Source of the DNA: Candidatus Woesearchaeota archaeon
GTDB lineage: Archaea; Nanobdellota; Nanobdellia; Woesearchaeales; GCA-2686295
Assembly: GCA_002686295.1 (NCBI GenBank)
Contig: NZBB01000012.1
Span: forward strand, 1-35,593
Length of the DNA stretch: 35,593 nt
Reading direction: 5' to 3'
Below the pieces are notes generated by a model that had not been told where the DNA came from, did not search any database, and saw nothing but the letters and a program-made list of their open reading frames with translations. Below, in pieces: positions 14,889 to 22,469 of this stretch (its first letter is position 1; every line of letters starts with the position of its first letter). Both the position numbers and the translations under genes were made by a program.

Positions 14889-17555
14889 ATGGACGAGCAC
14901 AGAATTCATCTTAAAGAATTATATGATAGAACTAATTCTTCATTCAATGGTTTAAGCTCTGAAGAAGCAAGAAAGAGACTTGTAGAATATGGATCAAATA
15001 TAATAGAAGAAAAAAAATATGTTTCTCTAATAGTCAAGTATTTGAAAAACTTCACTAATTTCTTTGCAATCCTTTTAATGACTGGTTCGGTTCTTGCCTT
15101 AATAGCAGAATATCTTTCTCCAGGAGAAGGAAACTTATATATCGGCATAGCCCTATTTGTAGTTGTAATTCTTAATTCAACATTCACATTCATACAGGAA
15201 TATCAATCTGAGAAAATAATGCAGAGTTTCAAAAAGATGATGCCTACAAAGATACAGGTTTTGAGAGATGGAAGAAGAAAAGAAATACTGGCAGAAGAAC
15301 TTGTTCCTGGGGATATAATTTTTCTTTCTGAAGGTGACAAAGTGCCTGCGGATGCCAGACTAATTGAACATCACGCTTTGAAAGTTGATAATTCTTCCTT
15401 AACAGGTGAATCAGAACCACAACTAAGAAGTTTGGAATGTACTCATGATAATATTCTTGAATCTAGAAACATGATTTTCTCCGGAACACTTGTACAGACA
15501 GGGACAGGAACAGCAATAGTTTATAGTACAGGCATGAAAACTCAGATTGGTAGAATAGCTCAGCTAACAAAAGAAACTGAAGAAACAATCACTCCTATGA
15601 GAAAAGAAATAAACCATTTCATAAAAATAATTTCTTCAATTGCAATAATTCTTGGCGTAGCTTTTTTTTTCTTAAGTTTTGCATTAGGAAATAGGCTTAT
15701 GGGTAGTCTAATTTTTGCAATTGGAATAATAGTTGCGAATGTTCCTGAAGGATTATTACCAACTGTAACGCTGTCTTTGAGTATGGCTTCAAAAAAAATG
15801 GCAAAACATAATGCGCTCATAAAGAATCTCGAGTCTGTTGAAACTCTTGGTTCAACAACAGTTATCTGCACTGATAAAACAGGAACCATAACACAAAACA
15901 AAATGTTTGTTAATTCGTTATTTCTTAATATGACTGAATTAAACCACTCTGAAGATTTCTCAAACATAGATGGTTTTGACAAAGTTATAGGTGTTTCTGT
16001 TCTCTGTAATAATTCAAAACTTGACAAATTCAATGAAAAATACTTGGGTGATCCTACTGAAGGAGCCTTACTGATGTTCACAGAAGCTTATGCTGATATT
16101 GATAAACTGAACAAAGAACATCCTAGAATTGATGAACAGCCTTTTGATTCAAACACTAAATGCATGATTACTGCAAACAAATCAGGAAAAAAAACTTTTT
16201 CTTATCTTAAAGGTGCACCAGAAATTGTTTTGGAAAAATGTGATTATATATTATTAAACAATAAATTAGAGCATTTAGATCAAAACTTTAGAACAATCAT
16301 TAAACATCATTATGATAAAATGAGTTCTCGTGGAGAGAGGGTTTTAGCATTAGCTTTTAAGAATGAAGAAAAGAGTTTTATATTTGTTGGATTAGTAGGA
16401 ATAATAGATCCTCCAAGACCTGAAATAGCTGAAGCAATTTCTAAATGTAAAGAAGCAAGCATCAAAGTAATAATGGTTACAGGCGATTATAGTTTAACGG
16501 CAGAAGCTATTGCCAACATGGTTGGTATGTCCAATGATGGAAGTGTAAACGCAATTACTGGCTCAGAACTTAACAATATTTCTGATGAAGAGTTAAAAGA
16601 ATTATTGAAAAAACAGAATCTTGTTTTTGCCAGAACAACACCCATTCAAAAGCTCAGAATTGTGCAGACTCTGCAATCAAATGGAGAAGTTGTTGCAGTA
16701 ACGGGTGATGGAGTAAATGACGCACCTGCCTTGAAAAATGCAGACATAGGAATTTCTATGGGTCTTATGGGGACTGAAGTTGCTAAAGAAGCCAGCAACA
16801 TGGTTTTATTAGATGATAATTTCTCAACAATTGTGCATGCAGTAGAGCAGGGAAGAACAATTTATTCCAATATAAAAAAGTTCATAACTTATATTCTTAC
16901 AAGTAATGTTCCTCAAATACTTCCATTTATAGCATTTGTTTTACTAGGAATCCCTTTACCTTTGACTGTTGTTTTGATTCTGGCTATTGATTTAGGCACT
17001 GACTTGCTTCCAGCTCTTGGTTTGGGAAAAGAGAAAGCTGAATCTGATGTAATGAAATATCCTCCTCGTTCAAGGAAAGAAAGACTTCTTACAAGACAAC
17101 TTCTAATAGTTTCTTATGGCATAATAGGAGTTTTACAGGCTATTGCAGGATTCTTCTCTTATTTTGTAGTATTGTTTATGGGCGGATGGACTTTTGGTGA
17201 AAGTCTTGCTTTTAATGATCCTTTATATCTTAAAGCTGTAACTGCTTTCTTTGCCAGCATTGTCATATGCCAGATTCCTGATGTATTGGTTTGCCGTACC
17301 AGAAAACAATCTTTACTAAAACAGGGACTCTTCTCTAATGGTCTTGTATGGTTAGGTATATTTACTGAGTTATTATTGCTTAGTGTAATTGTTTTTGTTC
17401 CTTTCGCAAATAAGTTCTTTGGAACTCATAGCTTGTCTTTTTTTGAATTGTCTTTATCTCTGCCTTTTGCTTTGTTAATATTGCTGTTTGGTGAGTTTAG
17501 AAAATTCTTGATTAGAAAAGAAAATCTTTTTGTCAATAAATATTTGAAGTGGTAA
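14889..17555 (+). CDS. P2C-like (Na,K-ATPase-related) cation-transporting P-type ATPase
   Basis: An 888-residue ion pump driven by ATP. It has an N-terminal cation-ATPase domain, TGES at 172-175, Asp329 as the phosphorylated residue in DKTGTITQN, the nucleotide-binding domain with KGAPE, and TGDGVNDAPAL. Ten membrane helices are expected. The ion site resembles the animal Na,K-ATPase more than Ca2+ pumps: PEGLL (Glu287), SNVPQ (Asn673, Gln676), IDLGTD (Asp701, Asp705) and IPDVLVCRTR (Asp798). Gln676 replaces the glutamate normal at that place in helix 5. No beta subunit is nearby. GAGAGGTG at 14877-14884 is a good ribosome site for the ATG. Likely role is Na+ export or K+ uptake; the ion is inference. 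Confidence 0.9.
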   Translation: MDEHRIHLKELYDRTNSSFNGLSSEEARKRLVEYGSNIIEEKKYVSLIVKYLKNFTNFFAILLMTGSVLALIAEYLSPGEGNLYIGIALFVVVILNSTFTFIQEYQSEKIMQSFKKMMPTKIQVLRDGRRKEILAEELVPGDIIFLSEGDKVPADARLIEHHALKVDNSSLTGESEPQLRSLECTHDNILESRNMIFSGTLVQTGTGTAIVYSTGMKTQIGRIAQLTKETEETITPMRKEINHFIKIISSIAIILGVAFFFLSFALGNRLMGSLIFAIGIIVANVPEGLLPTVTLSLSMASKKMAKHNALIKNLESVETLGSTTVICTDKTGTITQNKMFVNSLFLNMTELNHSEDFSNIDGFDKVIGVSVLCNNSKLDKFNEKYLGDPTEGALLMFTEAYADIDKLNKEHPRIDEQPFDSNTKCMITANKSGKKTFSYLKGAPEIVLEKCDYILLNNKLEHLDQNFRTIIKHHYDKMSSRGERVLALAFKNEEKSFIFVGLVGIIDPPRPEIAEAISKCKEASIKVIMVTGDYSLTAEAIANMVGMSNDGSVNAITGSELNNISDEELKELLKKQNLVFARTTPIQKLRIVQTLQSNGEVVAVTGDGVNDAPALKNADIGISMGLMGTEVAKEASNMVLLDDNFSTIVHAVEQGRTIYSNIKKFITYILTSNVPQILPFIAFVLLGIPLPLTVVLILAIDLGTDLLPALGLGKEKAESDVMKYPPRSRKERLLTRQLLIVSYGIIGVLQAIAGFFSYFVVLFMGGWTFGESLAFNDPLYLKAVTAFFASIVICQIPDVLVCRTRKQSLLKQGLFSNGLVWLGIFTELLLLSVIVFVPFANKFFGTHSLSFFELSLSLPFALLILLFGEFRKFLIRKENLFVNKYLKW

Positions 17556-17586
17556 ACACAAAAACACCACTCAACAGTGATTAAAA

Positions 17587-17602
17587 CCGAAATATTTATA
17601 TA
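17587..17602 (+). promoter_or_regulatory. Strong orphan BRE/TATA promoter
   Basis: CCGAAATATTTATATA combines a purine-rich BRE (CCGAAA) with a near-ideal archaeal TATA box, pointing to transcription starting near 17622-17625 on the plus strand. The gene to the left has ended and the next gene to the right, srp54, runs the other way. No ATG occurs between the box and the srp54 stop, so the promoter should serve a non-coding RNA. Confidence 0.6.
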
Positions 17603-17623
17603 ATAGTGGTTCCTACATAGTAG

Positions 17624-17695
17624 TAAATAGGGCTTGAACGAGCTATTCTTTTTACCAACACCTCATACACCCCTTAGCTCTTCACGCCCATTTAT
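17624..17695 (+). ncRNA. Candidate small structured RNA
   Basis: Downstream of the orphan promoter lies a self-complementary unit of 60 nt (17630-17689): GGGC (17630-17633) with GCCC (17686-17689), a short UUG/CA pairing inside, and GAGCTA (17639-17644) with TAGCTC (17675-17680). The long open loop is C-rich and contains AACACCTC (17657-17664), which matches the anti-Shine-Dalgarno sequence at the 3' end of 16S rRNA. It does not fit tRNA, 5S or SRP RNA by length or motifs. Read on the other strand it could instead be a 3' hairpin of the srp54 mRNA. Ends are estimates. Confidence 0.45.
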
Positions 17696-17697
17696 TC

Positions 17698-19053
17698 TTA
17701 AAATTTAAAACCAGATTTACCAGAAAAACGTTTCATAAGCTTATCAATATTCTTTTCGCCACCACCTTTCATCATTTTAGCCATCTTCTTAGACTGACGA
17801 AACTGTTTTATTAAAGAACGAACATCACTAACAGATAAACCAGAACCTTTAGCAATTCTTTGAACATGAGCACCATCAAGGACATCAGGATTCTCAAGCT
17901 CTTCTTTAGTCATGCTATCCATCGCATAACGCCACTTTTCAAGCATACCTTCCTGTACCTTTAAAGCATCTTTTGGAATTTTCAATTGACCAAAACCAGG
18001 AATCATCTCTGTAAGTTTACTTAAAGAACCCATTTTTTTCATGGCTTTCATCTGTTCATAAAGATCTATGAGATTATGCTCTCCTTTCAAAAATTTCTTT
18101 CCAAGATCCTCTGCTTCATCCTCAGACATCGCATCTCTTGCTTTTTCAAGCAAAGCATCTAAATCGCCCATACCAAGAAGTCTGCCGACAAAACCTTCTG
18201 GTTTGAATTCCTCTAAATCAGAAATCTTCTCGCCTACACCTAAAAACTTAACCTGAGAACCAGTTACAGTACAAGCTATTAAAGCACCACCACCTTTAGC
18301 AGTACCATCAAGTTTAGAAACAACAACACCAGAAACACCACAAGAATCATGAAACGCTTCAGCTTGCTTCTCTGCAGCTTGACCTATATCAGCACTCAAA
18401 ACAAGCAAGTTCTCATTAGCCTTAACAACTTTATTAAGAGAATTAAGCTCTTTAATCAGCTCAGCACTCAAAGCATCACGCCCAGCACTATCAACAATAA
18501 CCAAATCATATTTATCCAGATTTTTTTTATTAGAATTATATATTTTAACAGGGTTCTTTTCTTTTTTATCGCCAAAAAAGTCAACTTTTGCTTTTTCGGC
18601 CAACTGCTTTAACTGGTCATAAGCTGCAGGCCTCCATGTATCTGTCTGAATAACAGCAACTTTATAACCTCTAGACTTGAAAAATCTCGCCAATTTACCT
18701 GAAAGAGTTGTCTTTCCACTTCCAAACAAACCAACCAGTAAAATCTTGAAAGGCTTTTTTTTACCAATAGAAATTTTAGAGCCTGGACCCCCAAGAAAAT
18801 CGACTAATTCATCATAAACAATCTTTATCAAAAGTTCTTTCTTTGAGATAGCTGCAGAGTCTATTTCCTTTAAAGCACGTTTTTTTATTTTCTTAGTTAA
18901 ATCAAAAACAAGTTGTACATTAACATCTGCTTGAAGAAGAGCTTTCTGAATATCTTTAACTAATTCATTTATCAGCTTTTCATCAACAAAAACTGCTTTA
19001 GTAATTTTCTTCAAAGTATTTTTCAAAGAACTTGAAAGCTTATCTAATACCAT
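17698..19053 (-). CDS. srp54: Signal recognition particle GTPase SRP54
   Basis: The protein subunit of SRP that binds signal peptides with its M domain and docks ribosomes to the membrane receptor FtsY. The 451-residue sequence has the N domain (1-95, ALLQADVN), the G domain with GLFGSGKTT (about 108-116), DTWRPAA, DSAGR (about 190-194) and SKLDGTAKGG, and a methionine-rich M domain (about 305-445) with QMKAMKKMGSLSKLTEMIPG and the RNA-binding block RIAKGSGLSVSDVRSLIKQF. Length is typical of archaeal SRP54. TTTATAAA at 19076-19083 (minus strand) lies about 27 nt before the ATG, so the mRNA is probably leaderless. The 3' end abuts the candidate small RNA. Confidence 0.97.
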   Translation of the reverse strand: MVLDKLSSSLKNTLKKITKAVFVDEKLINELVKDIQKALLQADVNVQLVFDLTKKIKKRALKEIDSAAISKKELLIKIVYDELVDFLGGPGSKISIGKKKPFKILLVGLFGSGKTTLSGKLARFFKSRGYKVAVIQTDTWRPAAYDQLKQLAEKAKVDFFGDKKEKNPVKIYNSNKKNLDKYDLVIVDSAGRDALSAELIKELNSLNKVVKANENLLVLSADIGQAAEKQAEAFHDSCGVSGVVVSKLDGTAKGGGALIACTVTGSQVKFLGVGEKISDLEEFKPEGFVGRLLGMGDLDALLEKARDAMSEDEAEDLGKKFLKGEHNLIDLYEQMKAMKKMGSLSKLTEMIPGFGQLKIPKDALKVQEGMLEKWRYAMDSMTKEELENPDVLDGAHVQRIAKGSGLSVSDVRSLIKQFRQSKKMAKMMKGGGEKNIDKLMKRFSGKSGFKF

Positions 19054-19075
19054 TCACTTATAAAATAATAAATTG

Positions 19076-19121
19076 TTTATAAATATTTACGTTGAAAACT
19101 TTAATAACCTTTTTATATCTA
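19076..19121. promoter_or_regulatory. Divergent promoter pair, srp54 / membrane regulator
   Basis: The 87-bp space carries two outward TATA boxes: TTTATAAA at 19076-19083 for srp54 (minus) and CCTTTTTATATCTAGG around 19108-19123 for the gene at 19141 (plus). Both are centred about 25-27 nt from their start codons, implying leaderless mRNAs. Confidence 0.5.
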
Positions 19122-19140
19122 GGAAATAAACTTTTAATAA

Positions 19141-20112
19141 ATGAAAAAAACTATTGTGATAACAACTTTATTACTTTTGTTTCTGCAGTTAGCTTCAGCT
19201 CAAACAATCTCTAAACCTATAAAACTCGAAACAGTTAGCGATTATGAATCATTATCAAACACACCTGTTAATTATGAACTTAATTCTTTATCAAACAATA
19301 AAACTTTTGAAGGAACAATAATCTCGACAAATAATGGTTATATTGAACTAGATTTTTTCTCTGGTTTTCAAGAATTAATTTTGTCTATAGATAATATTAA
19401 TACAGAAGGAATTGATTTCTTTGGAAAACATTCTTTTTTTGTAAATGACTCTAAAGAAGTTGTTGTAGCATTATTTCCAGTAGGTTCTTTAAGGATAATA
19501 GTTGTTGACAAAAAGAACAATGCTTTGCAAACACCTATTAGAATTGACTGCTCAAAAACAAATGGAGTACAAGGATATTTTATGACAGATGAATTTGGAG
19601 TTCTGTCAGCAAACTACCTTCCAGTTGGAAGTTGTACAATTAGGTCGGCAGTTGATGATTTCATAAAAACAGAGTACATCAATATTTCTAAGGGATCAAG
19701 ACAAGAATTAACAATTAAATTCGAGGAATATTCTCAGAAAAACAAAGGATTAGTTTTTTGGTTTGTCACAATAATTTTTTTAGCAGTAATAATTTATTTA
19801 AAAAAAACATTAAAGAAAAAATCAACTGAAAAACTTTCAGAAAAAAAAGAATTATCGTCTGTAAAAGAAGACATACTAACTGCACTTGGTAAGAAAGAGC
19901 AGCAAGTTGTCAGATTCATGCTCAAAGAACAAGATATTAGCGATAAAAAAAGATTTTATCTTTCTCAAGCGTCTATTGTCAGAGGAGCAGATATTCCTAA
20001 AACATCTTTGGTTAGGATTTTTGATTCTTTGGAGCAAAAAAACATTTTGAAAATAGAGAAGTTTGGAAAGATGAAGAAAATCTCGTTTACAGATTGGTTC
20101 GAGTCCAAATAA
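19141..20112 (+). CDS. Membrane-anchored one-component transcription regulator (extracellular sensor + winged HTH)
   Basis: A 323-residue protein with signal peptide (1-20), a secreted part of about 180 residues with beta-rich, carboxypeptidase-regulatory-like character (VGSLRIIVVDKKNN, FGVLSANYLPVGSCTI) and a possible Cys137-Cys165 disulfide, one membrane helix (203-220), a basic stop-transfer, and a cytoplasmic winged-helix domain (about 245-320: EQQVVRFML, SQASIVRGADIPKTSLVRIFDSLEQKNILKIEKFG). This is the layout of archaeal membrane-bound one-component regulators, in which an outside signal reaches a DNA-binding domain directly. The ligand and targets are unknown; the next gene, a secreted protein transcribed from its own promoter, is a natural candidate. 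Confidence 0.8.
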   Translation: MKKTIVITTLLLLFLQLASAQTISKPIKLETVSDYESLSNTPVNYELNSLSNNKTFEGTIISTNNGYIELDFFSGFQELILSIDNINTEGIDFFGKHSFFVNDSKEVVVALFPVGSLRIIVVDKKNNALQTPIRIDCSKTNGVQGYFMTDEFGVLSANYLPVGSCTIRSAVDDFIKTEYINISKGSRQELTIKFEEYSQKNKGLVFWFVTIIFLAVIIYLKKTLKKKSTEKLSEKKELSSVKEDILTALGKKEQQVVRFMLKEQDISDKKRFYLSQASIVRGADIPKTSLVRIFDSLEQKNILKIEKFGKMKKISFTDWFESK

Positions 20113-20199
20113 ACCTTCTTTCTCTAATCGGACGAAAATAACCTGAAATCAGCCATAATAATGTGTTTTGGCCCTTTTTTTACTTTTTTAGACCACTCA

Positions 20200-20256
20200 A
20201 AGTATTTATATTTGTCTCGCTTTATAACCTTTAAGCAAAACATAATTTGCGGAGGT
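20200..20256 (+). promoter_or_regulatory. TATA box and Shine-Dalgarno site of the secreted-protein gene
   Basis: AGTATTTATATTT (about 20199-20211) is a clear TATA box placing the start near 20232-20236, and GGAGGT at 20251-20256 is a full Shine-Dalgarno sequence 7 nt before the ATG at 20264. Unlike most first genes in this window, this one therefore has a leader of about 30 nt. A T-rich run near 20172-20186 may end the preceding transcript. Confidence 0.5.
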
Positions 20257-20263
20257 AAACAAA

Positions 20264-21454
20264 ATGAATGAAAAAACATTGCTTGCATCATTGGTGTTAC
20301 TATTAATACTTGTGTCAAGCGTTAGTGCAGCTGTTCAGACAGAGATTGCACCAAACACATTAGCAATCAAAACAGCCGACAATAAATTTGTTGGAATACA
20401 AACAACAAATGACAAAGAAACTATAGAAGTTGAACTTGGAGAAGAGTTTAAAGCAAATATTGGCGATAGAATAAGAGTTGCAGATACAGCATTATTTTTT
20501 GAAATAGCTGATATAAAAGTAGAATACCCAACTTCTTTACCATATGTAAAGATGAAACCAATAGGGAAAGCTTTATTGTTAGTCTCATATAAAAGCGAGC
20601 TTGATGAATATATTAGTTCAGACTTAACTATTGAAGAAACAAGTTCAGACTTAACTATTGAAGAAACAACATCCATAGAACAACCAACAACTTATAAAAA
20701 AGCAAGAGTTGTTGTGGATCTATTTGATAGCAAAGACATTTTTGGTTTTTCTATAGAGTTTCGAAAGCTCAACGACAAAACAGCATTCTTCAAAGTAAAT
20801 AAAGGAAAAAATCCTGCAATATTAATGAATTCTGCTATTAGTATTGGTAATCCAGGCGACATGGGTATTCAAACCATCAAAGAACCAATGAAAAAACCAA
20901 CGTTCAAATTGATAATGCCGACAGAGAAAGGAATTACGGCAGGAATGATTGCAACTAACAGCATATCTATAAAACCAGGCGATTCAAAGCTCAGTTTCAA
21001 AGACTACGAAACAAAAAAAACAATTGAGATGGAAGCAGATCTTGAAAAAGGATTGGTTTTACCGATTGTAACAAGTGCCGAGAACAACTTTTTAACTATT
21101 AGAGGCAACAAAGAAAAACTGGAAAGTTATATCCGAGATGAGGAAACAGTTGTAAGCACAAGAGCAGAACTTATAAGCAAAGAAAACGGATTGTATCTTA
21201 AATCTGTTCATGGAGAAAAACCTGTAAAAGTAATGCCTTCAATAGCAGCTAAAAAAGCAATTTTGGCAATGGGCGGATTTGACAAAGCAGAGTTAAAAGC
21301 TGTTGAAAAACCAGTCTATAAGTTCAGCAAGGAGAAACAATCAAAGTTGTTCGGCTTAATACCTATAAAAATGCAGTTAGAAGCACAAATAGATGCCGAA
21401 ACAGGAGAACTTGTTTCTTCAAAGAAACCATGGTATGCTTTCTTAACAAGATAG
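20264..21454 (+). CDS. Secreted protein with C-terminal PepSY-like segment
   Basis: A 396-residue protein with a clear signal peptide (hydrophobic 5-22, cleavage near VSA-AVQ) and no other membrane helix. I recognise no enzyme motif. The middle is beta-rich with a Thr/Glu-rich linker (about 117-144) formed by a duplicated segment. The C-terminus (about 350-396), YKFSKEKQSKLFGLIPIKMQ... ending DAETGELVSSKKPWYAFL, resembles the small PepSY-like C-terminal segments seen in other archaeal secreted proteins, thought to fold into a beta-sheet with a helix. It has a strong ribosome site and its own promoter, so it may be abundant. Function is unknown; control by the preceding membrane regulator is a guess. 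Confidence 0.75.
   Translation: MNEKTLLASLVLLLILVSSVSAAVQTEIAPNTLAIKTADNKFVGIQTTNDKETIEVELGEEFKANIGDRIRVADTALFFEIADIKVEYPTSLPYVKMKPIGKALLLVSYKSELDEYISSDLTIEETSSDLTIEETTSIEQPTTYKKARVVVDLFDSKDIFGFSIEFRKLNDKTAFFKVNKGKNPAILMNSAISIGNPGDMGIQTIKEPMKKPTFKLIMPTEKGITAGMIATNSISIKPGDSKLSFKDYETKKTIEMEADLEKGLVLPIVTSAENNFLTIRGNKEKLESYIRDEETVVSTRAELISKENGLYLKSVHGEKPVKVMPSIAAKKAILAMGGFDKAELKAVEKPVYKFSKEKQSKLFGLIPIKMQLEAQIDAETGELVSSKKPWYAFLTR
20615..20668 (+). repeat. Perfect 27-bp tandem duplication within the secreted-protein gene
   Basis: The unit at 20615-20641 is repeated without change at 20642-20668. It keeps the frame and doubles the nonapeptide SSDLTIEET in the Thr/Glu-rich linker; a degenerate third copy may follow (TSIEQPTT). 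Absence of synonymous changes suggests a recent duplication and likely length variation between strains. Confidence 0.9.
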
Positions 21455-21472
21455 GAAATCATTAATTAAAGA

Positions 21473-21500
21473 ATTTTTTATTTTTTTATTTTATTTTTTT
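21473..21500 (+). terminator. T-tract terminator of the secreted-protein gene
   Basis: A run of T tracts broken by single A residues follows the stop codon at 21454 and reaches the stop of the convergent MIP18 gene. Archaeal RNA polymerase ends transcription at such oligo-T runs without needing a hairpin. Confidence 0.6.
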
Positions 21501-21795
21501 AAATTCCTAATAACGCTTTTGCTTCATCACTAATCATTTTTGGAGTCCAAGGAGGGTCAAAAACGAATTCTACCTGTACCTTTTTCACCCCTTTCAACTT
21601 TTTGACTACTTCTTGCGACTCAGACATTATTTGAGGTGCAATAGGACATCCTGGTGAAGTTAGAGTCATATCTATCTCAACAAGACCATTATTAATTCTG
21701 ACATCATATACTAATCCGAGATTCACTAAATCAATTCCTAACTCAGGATCAACTACTTTCTTTAAAGCTTTCATAACATTCTCTTTTTTCACCAT
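21499..21795 (-). CDS. MIP18/SufT-like iron-sulfur cluster assembly protein (DUF59)
   Basis: A 98-residue cytoplasmic protein of the MIP18 (DUF59) family, involved in inserting or maturing Fe-S clusters. Motifs are complete: DPELGIDLVNLGLVYDV (about 16-32), TSPGCPIA with the conserved Cys50, and the C-terminal DPPWTPKMIS. Length is that of a single-domain family member. A TATA box (AATTATATAAATG, about 21813-21826, minus) sits 27 nt before the ATG, so it is leaderless. Fe-S targets in this window include the ferredoxin oxidoreductase, whose electron partner is ferredoxin. Confidence 0.9.
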   Translation of the reverse strand: MVKKENVMKALKKVVDPELGIDLVNLGLVYDVRINNGLVEIDMTLTSPGCPIAPQIMSESQEVVKKLKGVKKVQVEFVFDPPWTPKMISDEAKALLGI

Positions 21796-21838
21796 AATTT
21801 AATAGTGGAGAAGACCATTTATATAATTTATGATTTGA

Positions 21839-22414
21839 TTAAAGTCCCTTATTAAGAATTTTTTTTATATTGTATTTCTCTGTATACTCTGCCTGTGATT
21901 TTAATTGAAAAGATCTAAGAACATCCTGAATGACCTTTGCAGTCTTTTCAGGCTCATCAAGAAATTTTAGTTCAATCTCTTTCTGTCTCATACTGCTAAG
22001 CTCCAAAATCACCGTTCCAATACTGAAAAGACCATCAAAAAATCCATCATCATTAAATGCAACTCTTGAAATGTTTTGATAAGGAATATTTTTTGTTTTT
22101 GTGAATAAGAGAAATGATTTTTTTGTAAAAATTAATTTGTTCTCAAGAAATTTATATTTCACATTGGAAACTGCTAAATAAGTTGTTGCTAAAACAAACA
22201 TGGCAATTAAGAATAATATAAATATAACTCCGGAAAAAGCATCAATGCCAGATATTTTAATTCCAAAAGCCAAGAAAGACTCATACAAAGAATTTAATCC
22301 ACCAGATAACTGCATCAGAGCCAGTATTAAGACCATTACAAGCACTCCTGAAACTACTTTAAAAAGATTTATCAACAATATTTTCTTTTTATTAGGAGTT
22401 AAAAGCGTACCCAC
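21839..22414 (-). CDS. Membrane protein with bacterial-type PH domain (DUF304-like)
   Basis: A 191-residue protein with two hydrophobic hairpin helices (about 13-35 and 59-84) followed by a cytoplasmic beta-rich domain (about 86-170) with KYKFLENKLIFTKKSFLLFTKTKNIPYQNISRV, the typical start of bacterial PH-like domains of the YdbS/YdbT kind, and a final helix. Function of the family is poorly known; membrane or envelope stress roles have been proposed. The start is GTG; no in-frame ATG lies near, and an A/T-rich box lies just upstream. It stands alone on the minus strand between the MIP18-family gene and enolase. Confidence 0.75.
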   Translation of the reverse strand: MGTLLTPNKKKILLINLFKVVSGVLVMVLILALMQLSGGLNSLYESFLAFGIKISGIDAFSGVIFILFLIAMFVLATTYLAVSNVKYKFLENKLIFTKKSFLLFTKTKNIPYQNISRVAFNDDGFFDGLFSIGTVILELSSMRQKEIELKFLDEPEKTAKVIQDVLRSFQLKSQAEYTEKYNIKKILNKGL

Positions 22415-22469
22415 AAATATACTTATATCATAAAGAATTAATATATTTTTCTAAAAAAGAACTATTTTT

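Noticed and set aside
15560-16081. Minus-strand ORF of 173 codons inside the P-type ATPase gene
   Set aside because: Antisense to the conserved phosphorylation region; no independent promoter or ribosome site and no family resemblance.
17630-17689. tRNA gene on the minus strand, because of GGGCGTG...GTTCAAGCCC resembling acceptor and T arm
   Set aside because: Only 60 nt, no D or anticodon arm can be drawn, and the T-arm-like bases pair with the 5' side directly as one long stem.
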